NCBI RefSeq assembly: GCF_014805625.2
Contig: NW_023998457.1
Location: 3,409,678 to 3,473,677 of the forward strand
DNA: 64,000 bases
Direction: 5' to 3'
Origin: Glossina fuscipes
Taxonomy: Eukaryota; Arthropoda; Insecta; Diptera; Glossinidae
Positions 49,171 to 59,480 of the stretch are shown here, in pieces. A program made the translations under genes and the position numbers. Position 1 is the first letter of the stretch, and each line of letters begins with the position of its first letter. The notes under the pieces were generated by a model that saw only the letters and a list, made by a program, of their open reading frames with translations, did not search any database and was not told where the DNA came from.

Positions 49171-50714
49171 TGCTATCACGTTCTCGTCAAATGTTAAAAA
49201 TAAACAATTATTACGAAAGGTAAAAAAAGGCCAATTATAATTAATAACGGGGTTAGCGACTGGTAATAGTAACTGGTATAAGTAACTTATTGACTTATAT
49301 AAAATAAAATAAAAAAAAAAATAAAAACAAATTAAGCCAAGGTAACGGAGAGCAAACATTGACATTCACAAAGGTGCATAGAATTTGAAATTAAATTTTC
49401 TTACAAAAATTCATTTATTTCCCATTTAATAAATTGTTTGTAATAAAACAAAAACCATTTAAAGAATAAATAAATTAGACTCACGAAAATGAAACAAACG
49501 AAAAAAGTAAGAATCAATTAAAATATTTTAATTAAAACACTAAATTTATACGTGAGAAACTATGTAAATAAAATATAAAAATTTATTACCGTTCATAAAA
49601 ATACAGGCATACATATAAATATGTACATATATTTACACATATGCCAGTCATTCACTTCTCATTGAAAGAAAACCTGAATCATATACGTTTAGCTTAACAT
49701 TTGCATGACAAAATAATTAATTAAGAAACACCCATATTCTCAGTATATATTTAATTCATCAAATATATATATTTATGTAAATTTATTTTATGCATACATA
49801 TACATTTGTTTGCATGCCTGTGTATTCCTATACATACATATACATATATATGACACACACACAAAGACACATGCGTATATGTATATATATATATATATAT
49901 ACTATCCCACCAAAAGATGTGCTTTATTATGTATACATATATTTCGAACATAAATTAGTTCGGTTCCTTCTATTGTGGTCAAAAATTCATTTATTTCAAA
50001 GCAAGATGAGTGAAGAGATTAATTAAAGCATTATCCATCGCTTGCTACTGCGTTTTTCCAGCTCTTACTTACTTTTCGAAATCCATCTCTCATATTTTGA
50101 GACTCTCCTTAAAAGAATCCCTTTTTGGGTGCCGTTTAAGCAAACAATAAGCCATCTATTCTAACTCGTGTTAATCAAAAAAAGTTTTTTTCTGCAGGAC
50201 GATCCAGATTAGAACCGCAAACATTTCCAGAGCAAGTTTTGCTCTTGTGATCCGAATTTCTTCCTATTGAACATTCAGGATATCATGATCTTCGGCATAT
50301 CAGATCCACTTTTTTGTCGTAGTTGCATCAATCATTATTGATAGCTTTCCTGAGTAATGGTTGGAACAAACCATTTTTCACTATCCCCAGTAGAAATGGA
50401 TATTCCGCTTTATCGTCGGTGTTGATGATTCGGGTACTTTTTGCCATGATCATTTGGACTTTCGATATTATAGCGCTTCCACTGGTAAGGATTTAGAAGC
50501 GTTATCCTAAGAGTGAACGAAGTTAAATTGAATTTTCAACAAATTGCTTTTTTTTTGGCACAGAGAAAAACACTTATTCAAAGTTCAAAAGAAAATGTTC
50601 CGTATGCTTTTAGTGCGATAATTTATACAGTCGCTTATAGACAGTACATATGAAGACATCACACTTCTATACCCTGCAGTATTACTCATATTCTTTCTTA
50701 GAAAATGCACCCAA
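49171..50714. other. AT-rich block after the tRNA
   Basis: The tRNA 5' flank (49171-49210) shows no motif I can name. Beyond lie TA-rich words (49600-49900) and, from 50030, less AT-rich DNA without a recognisable frame. Confidence 0.55.
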
Positions 50715-50975
50715 ATAATTTAGACTCTTTGCACTACTTGTGGTATACTAGACTAACTCGGATGTACGCAACATTCACAAGAACTTGAAATGCACACATA
50801 TTTTATTATACCGATGTTATAAGCTTGTGTTCGTCTAGCTGCCTGTCCGTTTTGTTTTCTTGTGTTATGTTGATGATATTTTGTATACTTAACTTTTTTG
50901 TCGGGTCGGATCACTTTTTCGAACACTTTCCCGACCAATTCCCATATAATGATTACTATGAACCACAGTGGGGTG
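50715..50975 (+). mobile_element. DINE-1-like fragment
   Basis: 'gcactacttgtggtatacta', 'cggatgtacgcaacattcacaagaactt', 'attttattataccgatgttat', 'ctagctgcctgtccgttttg' and 'ggtcggatcactttttcgaacac' are in plus-strand form I order. It is cut before the AT-rich middle. Confidence 0.55.
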
Positions 50976-51447
50976 ATGTAGGGTACTTAATGATTGGCTC
51001 TAATCCACTATAGTGTTTTACTTATTTTATTTTATTTATATATTTTATATTGATACACTGCTATGCGGTCAACTTAAAAAGGGCAGTCCTTTTGACATTC
51101 ACATATGCCAGAGTGTAAAGCCTTTTTAAGGGAGAAAAGAAAGCAAAACAAGAAAATAAAAAAAACTGTAAACGAATATCTTTGCAAAAGGGTAAATTGT
51201 TTCAAATGCTGCTAGTCCTTTAAGGCTTTCCAGCACCAGCAGTCGACAATCTTTACAAAATCTTAGGCTATAAAATTCTTAACTTGGAAATCATTTGATT
51301 AGAACACAGAATTTACTTTTTTCTTTATTGTGGTGGGTCGTGATGCACTTAAGTGTTTTTATTTGTTTAATTTGTGTTGTTGTGTTTGTTGTTTGTTCGT
51401 GTTTTTTCTTGTTTAAAAAATTCAGTAACTTTTTAAAGAAATGTTGA

Positions 51448-51482
<35 letters not shown>

Positions 51483-51761
51483 CTTTTATAATATATATAT
51501 TTTCTTTTAACGGTCAAAAGATTATCCGGGCTGGTAAAGCTATCGGCAATCGAATCCATTTTCTGGATGTAATCATAACAATTGAAAAGTTAACCCACAT
51601 TCTATTTGTTCATAGCTCTCACTCGTTGAATTTAGAAACAGTGGTAATATTTTTTCTTCCGGTTCACTACATTGTGACCCATAAGCTTACTGACGCCTTT
51701 CTATGGTTTTCCTTGTAAAATAATCAGAATTTTTGAAGAAATTTTTTTTTTTTTGCTTTAC

Positions 51762-51985
51762 ATGACCAATCACTCAGCGGATGTTAACGCGATGATGGTC
51801 AGAAAATACTGAAAACAGAGAAAGAACGCGATCGGTAAGAGCACAACTCTTAACAACTAAGCACTCTATGTAACCATGACCTAAGCATTGCCAAATATAA
51901 GCTAACACAACGAAGCTTAAATCCTACCTACTTTGCTGTCGCTACTATTAACTACTCGGTTATGTGGCTATAGAAATGGAAAAAA
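51762..51985 (-). mobile_element. tRNA-derived SINE copy (minus strand), decayed
   Basis: On the plus strand, 'gaccaatcactcagcggatgttaacgcgatgatggtcagaaaa' (51764-51806) aligns with 'gaccaattactgaagggaagctgcctattagcgtaacgcgataacggtcaaaaa' at 45.64-45.69 kb. Later 'cgaagcttaaatcctac' sits where the B box of the family is expected. Two ends of the family in the right order make this a SINE copy. Confidence 0.5.
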
Positions 51986-52396
51986 TTAGTCACCCGTTTA
52001 AAGTGTATTTTTTTAAACTTTTTTTTAAGGAATCGAGTAAGGACGAAAGTAGTTTTTTAAGTAAATGTATTTTAAGCAGAAGATCCCGATAATTCTTGAT
52101 CAAAATGCATATTAGATCGGTAAGTGCAAGGTCTTGACCCATTTAGCCATGCAACCTTGGCTAAAGCTAAATAGCTTTCTCCTACTGTATTCGCACCGGT
52201 TTAGAAAATTAGCATAAACTAATATATCTCTTAGCATAAAAATTTTAATTCATTATAATTATTTCGAAAAAATGTAGTCATACATATATATATGTAAATC
52301 AATTGAGTTTTAAAATATAAAACTAGAAGCAAACAACAAATTCTAGCCCGAAACCAATGCTATTATAAACAGGTAAAAACACTATAATGAAAAGCG

Positions 52397-52895
52397 ACCC
52401 ATCATTAAATACCCTACACCAAGTCTTAAGACAGTCATTCGTTCAAGGGTTTTTTAAAATAATGCCTCATATTGGAGATGATTGAAAATTGGTCCGATAC
52501 GAGCTATGGACTGTGTGTATGGACTATGCAATATTTTACCGCCACGACGCATCATTAAATACCCTACATCCCGCTAAATTGTTTCATTAAACGATGTTTT
52601 AATATAGGTCCTTATATTGGAAGTGGTCGAAAAGGTGGTCTGATCCCAATCGTTTTCAATAGCGTTCGCTCTTGTGCCGAAATATATAAAAAAAGAGCAT
52701 AAAATTTCATCAAAATATTTCAAAACTGGCAGTCTGTGAGTAAAACAAAAGAAACCAAGACGGACGTACGGACGGATAGACAAATGTGAATCAATTGAGA
52801 AAATGATTCTGAATTGATTAACATAATAAAATTTGAGTCTATGCGCAGTCATTCTGACTGTTGCTTTCGTAGTACTACAAATTGTGTAGGGTATA
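52397..52895 (-). mobile_element. DINE-1-like short form with duplicated end
   Basis: A full short copy runs from TACCCTACATCCCG (52560) to TTGTGTAGGGTATAA (about 52882-52896), with core AGACGGACGTACGGACGGAT near 52760. Before it, 'catcattaaataccctaca' occurs at 52400 and again at 52550. The intervening 150 bp repeats the first part of the element ('ttggagatgattgaaaattggtccgata'). Confidence 0.6.
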
Positions 52896-53956
52896 AATAC
52901 TTAGTAAATAAATATTTTAGAATTTGTTATTATTGCATTTTACACATATGTATATAAATAATCAGTTATTCAAGTACAATAAAATGCGGTTAAACTTGCT
53001 GTTTTATATATGACCAGTTTAATCTAATGCTTGGAACCCACCTTTTTTTTTGTTTTGTTTTGTTTATTTGTTGAAAAGAAAAATAAAAGAAGAAAAACAA
53101 AGACATCAAACAAATCAACTATTTAACTACCCAAGAGGGGGGCAAAAGAGAGATAGAACGACTTCTACTCACTTACTTATTGGCTTACTTTCAATTATTT
53201 ATTTTGAAAAGTGTTATAAGAAAAAAGAAAAAAAAAAAAAGAAAAAAAAGACCGTATGAAACCAAAACAAATATTAATTTACAATCAATTTTTTATTGAA
53301 ATTCTGATAGTCGACCGACCGACCGCTTTACATTTCAAGTATGTTTTATTTTCTATTTACCGGTTATCGCGGAATTACGCGAACATATGTATGTACGTTT
53401 ATTCTTTCTATTCTTATCAAAAAAAAAAAAAAAAAAAAAAAAAAAAACGAAACAAATAAACCTGGACTTGAATTGAACGATGTTACTAATCAAACACTTG
53501 ACCATTTAATCTCTTCGACATCATCAATCAACAGTAAAATTAAACTTTGTCTTCGAAACCACTTGAATGACTTTTACAATCAAGTGAAACTAGAACACTA
53601 CAGCGCACAATCAATGCGACACAAGCACCTTTCTAAAAATATATACAAAAATTACATTTATTTACTTTTTTCATTCCTATCTTTTTAGTCTTCACGTAAT
53701 CAACAACATTTCCTTTGAGTACTATAAAAAAAAAAATAAAAAAAATAGCATGTTCACTTGTTTTTTTTTTCTGTTTTGTAATAAAAACGTCCACTTATCA
53801 TCATCGTAAATCGAAAACAATTCATAAACGTGAAAATTATCGCCAGCAACAAACGCTAGTAAAAATTGTAAATCATGCACTACTGGGTTAATTAAGGAAA
53901 AAAAAAAACACACACACAACAACTAAAAACACTATAGTGGGCCACGGTATACCATT
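52896..53956. other. AT-rich block with A runs
   Basis: A runs at 53228-53250 and 53418-53447. Lys-rich frames of 65-115 residues derive partly from these runs. The 3' half of the 115-residue frame (from about 53460) is not low-complexity but matches nothing I know. Confidence 0.5.
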
Positions 53957-54190
53957 TACCCTACAGTACACTCATGTAATGGTCTTTTCAAAATAAGGCT
54001 TTTCGCAAGCGTTCATCCCTGGGCCAAAGCATGTTAGTGAAGTAAATTTCATTGAAATTATTAAAAACTTACGGCCTTTAAGTTGGCAGACAACTTTAGA
54101 TCGATTCAGTAGGTGATTTTGAATCGACCGGTACAATAAAAGGTAAATCTCAAACCCTTTTGCGTGCCGCGTAGTGGTGTAGGGGATAAA
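53957..54190 (-). mobile_element. DINE-1-like element, short form, deleted core
   Basis: It starts TACCCTACAGTACACTC and ends GTGTAGGGGATAAA. It has 'ttttcaaaataaggcttttcgcaagcg', 'ccctgggccaaagcatgttagtg' and 'gaatcgaccggtacaataaaagg'. The GACGGAC core has shrunk to 'ttggcagacaactttagatcga'. Confidence 0.55.
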
Positions 54191-54767
54191 AAGCACGAAA
54201 GTGTAGAAAACGTCTTAAACCGTGTTTTTCATATCCACGTATAGATATATACGTATGTGTCTATAAGAACACTACATAAGTACTTCTTTTTTTTTAACTT
54301 AATCGTTAGAAATTGTAAAATAAATTTTCTTTCATTTTACATATTGATCCATGACATTTATATTTAGAAATGATTCGATGTGAACAAACCTCTTCTCTAA
54401 CACTGCTCGTATTTCATCAATAATATGAATAATCTAAGGGGATAGGGTAGCGGTTTATTGAAGAAAGTCAATTCTTCGAACATAAGACCAAAGTAAAAAG
54501 TCCATTTTAGTTAAACAGCAGGACTTTTGTGCCAAGCTCACACTGGCATTTTTTCAAGGTTACATGATTTTTGAACTTTTTTCTCAATAAATCGATTTTG
54601 GAGAAAGTATTGCGTGATCTTATTCACCAAAATCAAGGATATATGGCATTTTCATCGATCGAATCAATTAAGCCATTTTCAAAATTCGATTTTCAAATTT
54701 AACTGAGCTCCGCAAAGGGCAAATCGATAGTCGAACGTGATAAGGTTCGATCTTTACATTGGAAGTA
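54191..54767. other. Non-genic stretch
   Basis: 'cattttcatcgatcgaatcaattaagccattttcaaaattcgattttcaaattt' (54650-54703) contains short repeated ATTTTC/TCGAT words but no clear unit. No gene is seen. Confidence 0.5.
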
Positions 54768-55059
54768 CCGTATTTTTCGGACAATAAGACGCACTTCAAA
54801 TTCATAAAATAATATTTAGCAAAATATCTTTTAATGTTGAGTACGGATCAAAATATTTATTTATTTTTAACTCGTGCTAGCAATATTCATCTCTCGGCAC
54901 TATCACTCGTCTCGTTAATGTCACCGTTCGTATTACCTTTCATCTGAACAATTGTTAACGTATCTCACGTTCCTCGTATCTCGGGCCCATAGGACACATC
55001 CAAAATTTAAGTCAATATTTCTATATAAAAATGTACGTTTTATAGTCCGAAAAGTACGG
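54768..55059. mobile_element. MITE-like element with about 28-bp inverted ends and TA duplication
   Basis: The left end ccgtatttttcggacaataa and the inverted right end ccgtacttttcggactataa match at all but a few positions, and the match continues as 'gacgcac/aacgtac'. Both ends are flanked by TA (54766-54767 and 55060-55061), as expected of a TA target duplication. The 292-bp interior is AT-rich and has no coding capacity, so the element is non-autonomous. Similar 'accgtatttttcgga.tataagacgcac' ends are familiar to me from DNA transposons of other animals, but I cannot assign a superfamily from memory with confidence. Confidence 0.75.
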
Positions 55060-55689
55060 TAGGGCGTGCTCTCAAAATAAATGACTTGGGAACAAGCAGA
55101 AATTTCATCTAAAGTGACTCTCAAAGTTACTTGTTAAGAAAAATATCATCCAATATCTCTTATGCAAGAAAACAAAAGGAATTAAAAAAAGTTGGTTTCC
55201 ATGATCTTGGTGGACCCAATATACATAGGTATTTTGGGCGATTACACAGTCATTCTCTGAAAAAAAAACACCAGCATCTTATGGAAGCCAGGCATCGTCC
55301 AAGTCGAAGTCAGTTCAGGTGAATTGCAATTCCTTTCGCGTGTTCACAACCGCCATATTTGGCCCACAAAGCTCAACCTTTAGTTAATTTTTGTGGGCGT
55401 AAAATTCTTTTAAGAACAGCAGCATGTCTTTTTTTTCACTTCAAGACTTTATTTATTCATTTCGCCTTCACTTGTTTCCTATCCTAGAAAAATAAAAAAG
55501 TCCTTTCGAGCAGGAAGAACGAAAATATCAATCAAAGATTCACATGTGAAGAAATGATAAATGAGAAGCGTCTTAGTTTAGTTCACTTTTAAAGATTGCG
55601 TAAAAACAAGAATAGGCCAATGAGTTTTGGCGACTTGAATCGAAAAGTGAGCACATCTTTTAAATGCTATTATAATCTATTGCGAAAGA

Positions 55690-55900
55690 GCTTATTCAGG
55701 GAACACTCACTTTTCTCAATCATAGCCTTTTGGCAAAAAACTCAACCTTTGTGATGCAACAAGCAACCAAGCGTCATCCTTATAGGGCTCCGTCAACTTT
55801 TCTCCTATTTGCGTCAAGTTGATGTTGTATTTCTTTGAGGAAGATGTTCTTTCGATAACCACGGAAAGGTTGAAAATACTTATACGCCTATAAAAAATGT
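55690..55900 (+). pseudogene. Possible second mariner-family transposase relic
   Basis: A plus-strand frame from about 55724 reads LLAKNSTFVMQQ, then HPYRAPSTFLLF. Mariner transposases have 'FLAKN.T.V..QPPYSPDLAPCDFFLFPKLK' near their last catalytic Asp. The 'SPDLAPCD' core is shortened to YRAPST, so the catalytic residue is lost. A +1 frame shift downstream gives VKLMLYFFEEDV and TTERLK, vaguely like the region that follows. This is plausible but short, and chance cannot be excluded by eye. Confidence 0.4.
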
Positions 55901-57069
55901 ATAGAACATTGAAACAAACTCGATTAGGCTTGCTTTGAAAATCTCAACAGAATTTATGATCAGTAATATATAATTTGCAGTTATTTTTTTTACCGCGAAT
56001 GTAAGTATATATGTAGTCGGCGTATCCACCATAACCGTAGACCGTAAAAGTCAACAAAATACCACATTATTTATGCATCTTTTAAAATTTATTCGCTCTT
56101 TGACTAAGAAAATAATTACTTTGACTTCATTAAAGAGAAATTCATTTATAGTAAGTATATAAGTAAATCTGGCTATTTATGTTTGTCTGTTCTGTAAGAA
56201 TCATTTCCTATATATAGTTTGTATGAAATATTATTTGAAATTATTCTACTGTTCATTACTGCGAAAGATATTAAAGAAAATTGCAACAACAAACACTTGA
56301 TGAAACGATTTTCATTTTTTATATTTTTCTTCATTAATATTTAATCAGCGATCATAAAAAAAAAAAAATAAATAAATAAATAAAAGAAGAAAAAACACCC
56401 AAACAAAAACACACTTACGAAGATTAAACAACTTAAGTATGTTTTCTTCTTTTTTTTTTTCTTTTTCTTTTTTAGGTGGGCTTTTTATTGACTAAGCGTG
56501 ATAATCATTTCAATTTAAATGAAAAAATTCAACTTTAAGGAATGTTAAATGAAATATAAATAAAGATAAATAATTATGAGTGTGCTTAAGTTTGTGTATA
56601 TATAAATATGCGTTTATATATATATATATATACATTAATGTCTTCAGAAGTACATATTTAAAAGTAAACACACCCAAGGCATGACGACATGACGTTGGCC
56701 AAAAACAGTGAACTAAAAATAAGAGCAAAGCTATAAAAACAAAAATATATATATATATATATATAAGTAAGAAAGTTATGTTCGATTCAAGAAGAATCTT
56801 AGTCATCCATTTCTTCCACGTAACCGTTTACTAAAGATTAGAGATTTTCCATAAATGAATATATTAAGCGAAAGAGAAAAACGAACAAAAATTGTATTAA
56901 AGTAAATTTGATTAGATCTCTTTCATATCTATCGCACATGAGAGATAGATGAAGAGAGGGAGAGAGAGTGAGATAGACAGAGGGGGGAGAGATAGAAAGA
57001 TGGAGACTTAAGACTGCTCTCGGCCAGAGCATATTGACAGAATGGTAATAACCATCGGAGAACGTCTCT
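55901..57069. other. AT-rich block
   Basis: (TA)n at 56615-56632 and 56743-56765, (AAAT)n at about 56365-56390, and a GA-rich patch at 56940-57005. No gene signal is seen before the RNase H relic. Confidence 0.6.
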
Positions 57070-57420
57070 GAAGCAAGATTGGCCTACATCTTCATCCCAA
57101 ACACAGAGCAGTGAATGAGGAGGAAACACCGAGAGTTTAATTTCTTCCTAACCCAATTTTTCACTGATCATGGAAATCCTTCAACTTATTTGTGCCGTTT
57201 CAACTTAAGAGTAGATAACACACACGGCATAAAGGACGATGCGTGGAGCATTGTTTTCGTCCGTCCAGCATGGGCATGTCTGAAAAGCAGACTTTTCAGA
57301 TCTCTGGATTTAGCGGTTTTGTTAATTGAAATCAGCAATATGGAAGAAATACGTAAATTTTTTGCAAGACATGCTTCGATAAAAGCCTCAGGCGAGGATA
57401 GAAAAGGTAGGAAGATATGA
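57070..57420 (+). pseudogene. Non-LTR retrotransposon relic: tail of RNase H region
   Basis: One frame runs from 57073 through a single TGA (57112-57114) into a 101-residue open stretch from 57115. Before the stop it reads LAYIFIPNTEQ, and after it RRKHREFNFFLTQFFTDHG. Known non-LTR polyproteins with an RNase H domain have 'W..RLIP.I..W..RKHGE.NFYLTQFLTGHGCF..YL.RF' followed by a Cys/His cluster and 'AEHV.F.CPR'. Here I see TYLCRFNL, then KDDAWSIVFVRPAWA where that cluster should be. The zinc-binding cysteines are mostly replaced, so the copy is dead despite its long frame. The host element is probably of the I/R1/Jockey group; the clade cannot be fixed by eye. It ends just before the (GATAGA)n array. 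Confidence 0.75.
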
Positions 57421-57502
57421 AGAGAATCAAAAATTCATAAGGGTGCATCTCGAAGTAACGTGGAAGCAATGGGCAGCGCTGCCACTACGTCCGCTAAATA
57501 AT

Positions 57503-57915
57503 GAAGATAATAATAAAGATAAAGGTAGAGATAAAGGTAAAGAAAAAGAAAACGCTAGAGATAAAGATAGGGATAGAGACAGAGATAGAGATAGAGTTAG
57601 AGGTAGAGTTAGTGACAAAGACAAAGACAAACATAGGGATAAGGATAAAACAAGACATAAAAATGGAGATGGAGCCAGAGATAGAGATAGAGATAAAGAT
57701 AGAGATAGAGATAGAGATAAAGATAGAGATAGAGATAGAGATAGAGATAGAGACAGAGATAGAGATAGAGACAGAGATAGAGACAGAGATAGAGATAGAG
57801 ATAGAGATAAAGATAGAGACAGAGATAGAGATGGAGGTAGAGATAGAGATAGATATAGAGATAGAGATAGAGATAGAGATAACGATAAAGATCGAGATGG
57901 ATAAAGAGAGGGAGA
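57503..57915. repeat. (GATAGA)n hexanucleotide array
   Basis: About 400 bp of near-continuous GATAGA units with scattered GATAAA, GACAGA and GATGGA variants. Of the three plus frames, one contains TAG in each unit. The other two stay open, giving an Arg-Asp/Lys-Asp frame (57443-57904, 153 residues) and a Glu-Ile frame (57501-58211, 236 residues). All minus frames are open too. These are consequences of the repeat, not evidence of proteins. It abuts the non-LTR relic ending near 57420. Confidence 0.9.
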
Positions 57916-58959
57916 GAAAGATGTCGGGAATTTGTGAATATCGCACCCTTTGCGATTTCGGTAACGTGAAAAGGTGGCGGCATATTTTATTAACTCGAAG
58001 TCATGCGGTGAACAAGAATATAATAATTTGCCTGGAGAAGAGTGCGATGTTCAATTTTCCATTTCAATTTCGTAATTTATATTTACAAAAATTCGCATTC
58101 GCAATAACCGTTCCCTTTAGGATCAGTATCTTTTGGACTACGTTACAATCTATAATGTTTATATTAATCGCAGTAAAAAGCAAGACATTTTATCATTCCA
58201 AACTATGTTAAATACCACGAATAAGTTGCTTCCCGATTATATAATTTGTTATCGGTAGCTTTCTGCCAGCACGATAGTCGCTTAATAGAATTTAGATTTG
58301 GTTTAATATCAGAACGAGAAACATTTCGAAGATCAAAAGCTACCAATAAACAATAACTTTTATACCGCTTTTCTTACGATTTCGCTTAAGCGCATTCTCA
58401 TTGAATGCGGTCCATAGCTCTTTGTGAGTTCGCGATATATTGTTTCCTTTTCGCAAATAAAAAAATATAAGTCATTTCCTTACTTAATCAACATATAATT
58501 AAATTAAATTTCATGTAGGTGACGGGATTCATTGAATACGCTCGTCAAATCTTTGCACATGTTTCAACATTCACTTTCACCTTCCGTGTGTTGGACGCAG
58601 GTGTAAAAAGAAAGAAAGTAAAAAAAAAAGAAAAGAAAACTCCATATGACGTCTGATGAAATTTCGGCACGCAATTACTTATATATTCAATACCTTATAA
58701 GGTTATGTGGTTGTTACAAGCAGAGTAATATGTTTAGTCAGCCTTTACGTTTTGAAGATTATCTGATATATAATAAAATGTGTGTTTAATATCTGCAAAC
58801 GAATGGTAAGATAAAATTATTATAAGATTTGTATTCCATAGGCAAAATTAAGATACAGATCTCGTCGTGTGTATACACAAATGTTCTTCATTAAGATGAA
58901 ATTCTCCCTTTGTTTAGTCATGTCAAGATATCCGTCTATTCGTATTTCAAACCATGCAA
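57916..58959. other. Non-genic stretch
   Basis: The open frame continuing from the (GATAGA)n array to 58211 has ordinary composition but no recognised domain. The remainder is AT-rich with an A run at 58619-58640. Confidence 0.5.
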
Positions 58960-59480
58960 CGCAGTCCGATTAACACCCAGACAGACCGCCAGCTAATCAG
59001 GCAATTAGCCCAGCAATGAGTCAACTGGTGCGTCCATCATCTAATCCATCCCGACATAAGATCTTTCCTCCGCTAACTAATCAGTTCGTCAGCTAATCCA
59101 TCCGTGATTTAGATTATCCCAGAGTCAGTCCGTCCATCAGCTAATCCATCCCTACATAAGCCAGATCTTTTTTCCGCTAGCTAATCAGTTCGTCAGCTAA
59201 CCCATCCGTGATTTAGGTCATCCCTGAGTCACTCTGTCCGTAAGCCTGTCCGTCCATCCCATCAACTAGCCCGTCCATGCATAAGGTAGTTACTTTCTCC
59301 GTCAATTAATCCCGTCCTGAATCAATTTCTCATCCGTGAATCAGTCTGCCCATTAGAGAGTCCTTCCACGAATCCGCCTGACAGTTCTTTGGTTAATCTG
59401 CCGCTTCGACACCTAATCTTTCGCTCTCTAACACTGGCTGTCTGTCTGGCACCTAGTATGTCCGTTCGTCCATAGCCTAA
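58960..59480. repeat. Decayed tandem array, period about 100-104 bp, pyrimidine-rich
   Basis: 'ctaatccatcccgacataag' (59041) recurs as 'ctaatccatccctacataag' (59141). 'ctaatcagttcgtcagctaatccatccgtgatttag' (59077) recurs at 59181 with one change. Looser 'cgtccatc..ctaatc' and 'cgtgaatcagtc' phrases extend the array on both sides. It contains GTCCGTCC runs but lacks every other DINE-1-like phrase, so it is a separate minisatellite. Confidence 0.7.

Noticed and set aside
58960..59480. Another DINE-1-like copy because of GTCCGTCC words
   Set aside because: The words recur with a 100-bp period, and none of the other DINE-1-like phrases or ends is present.
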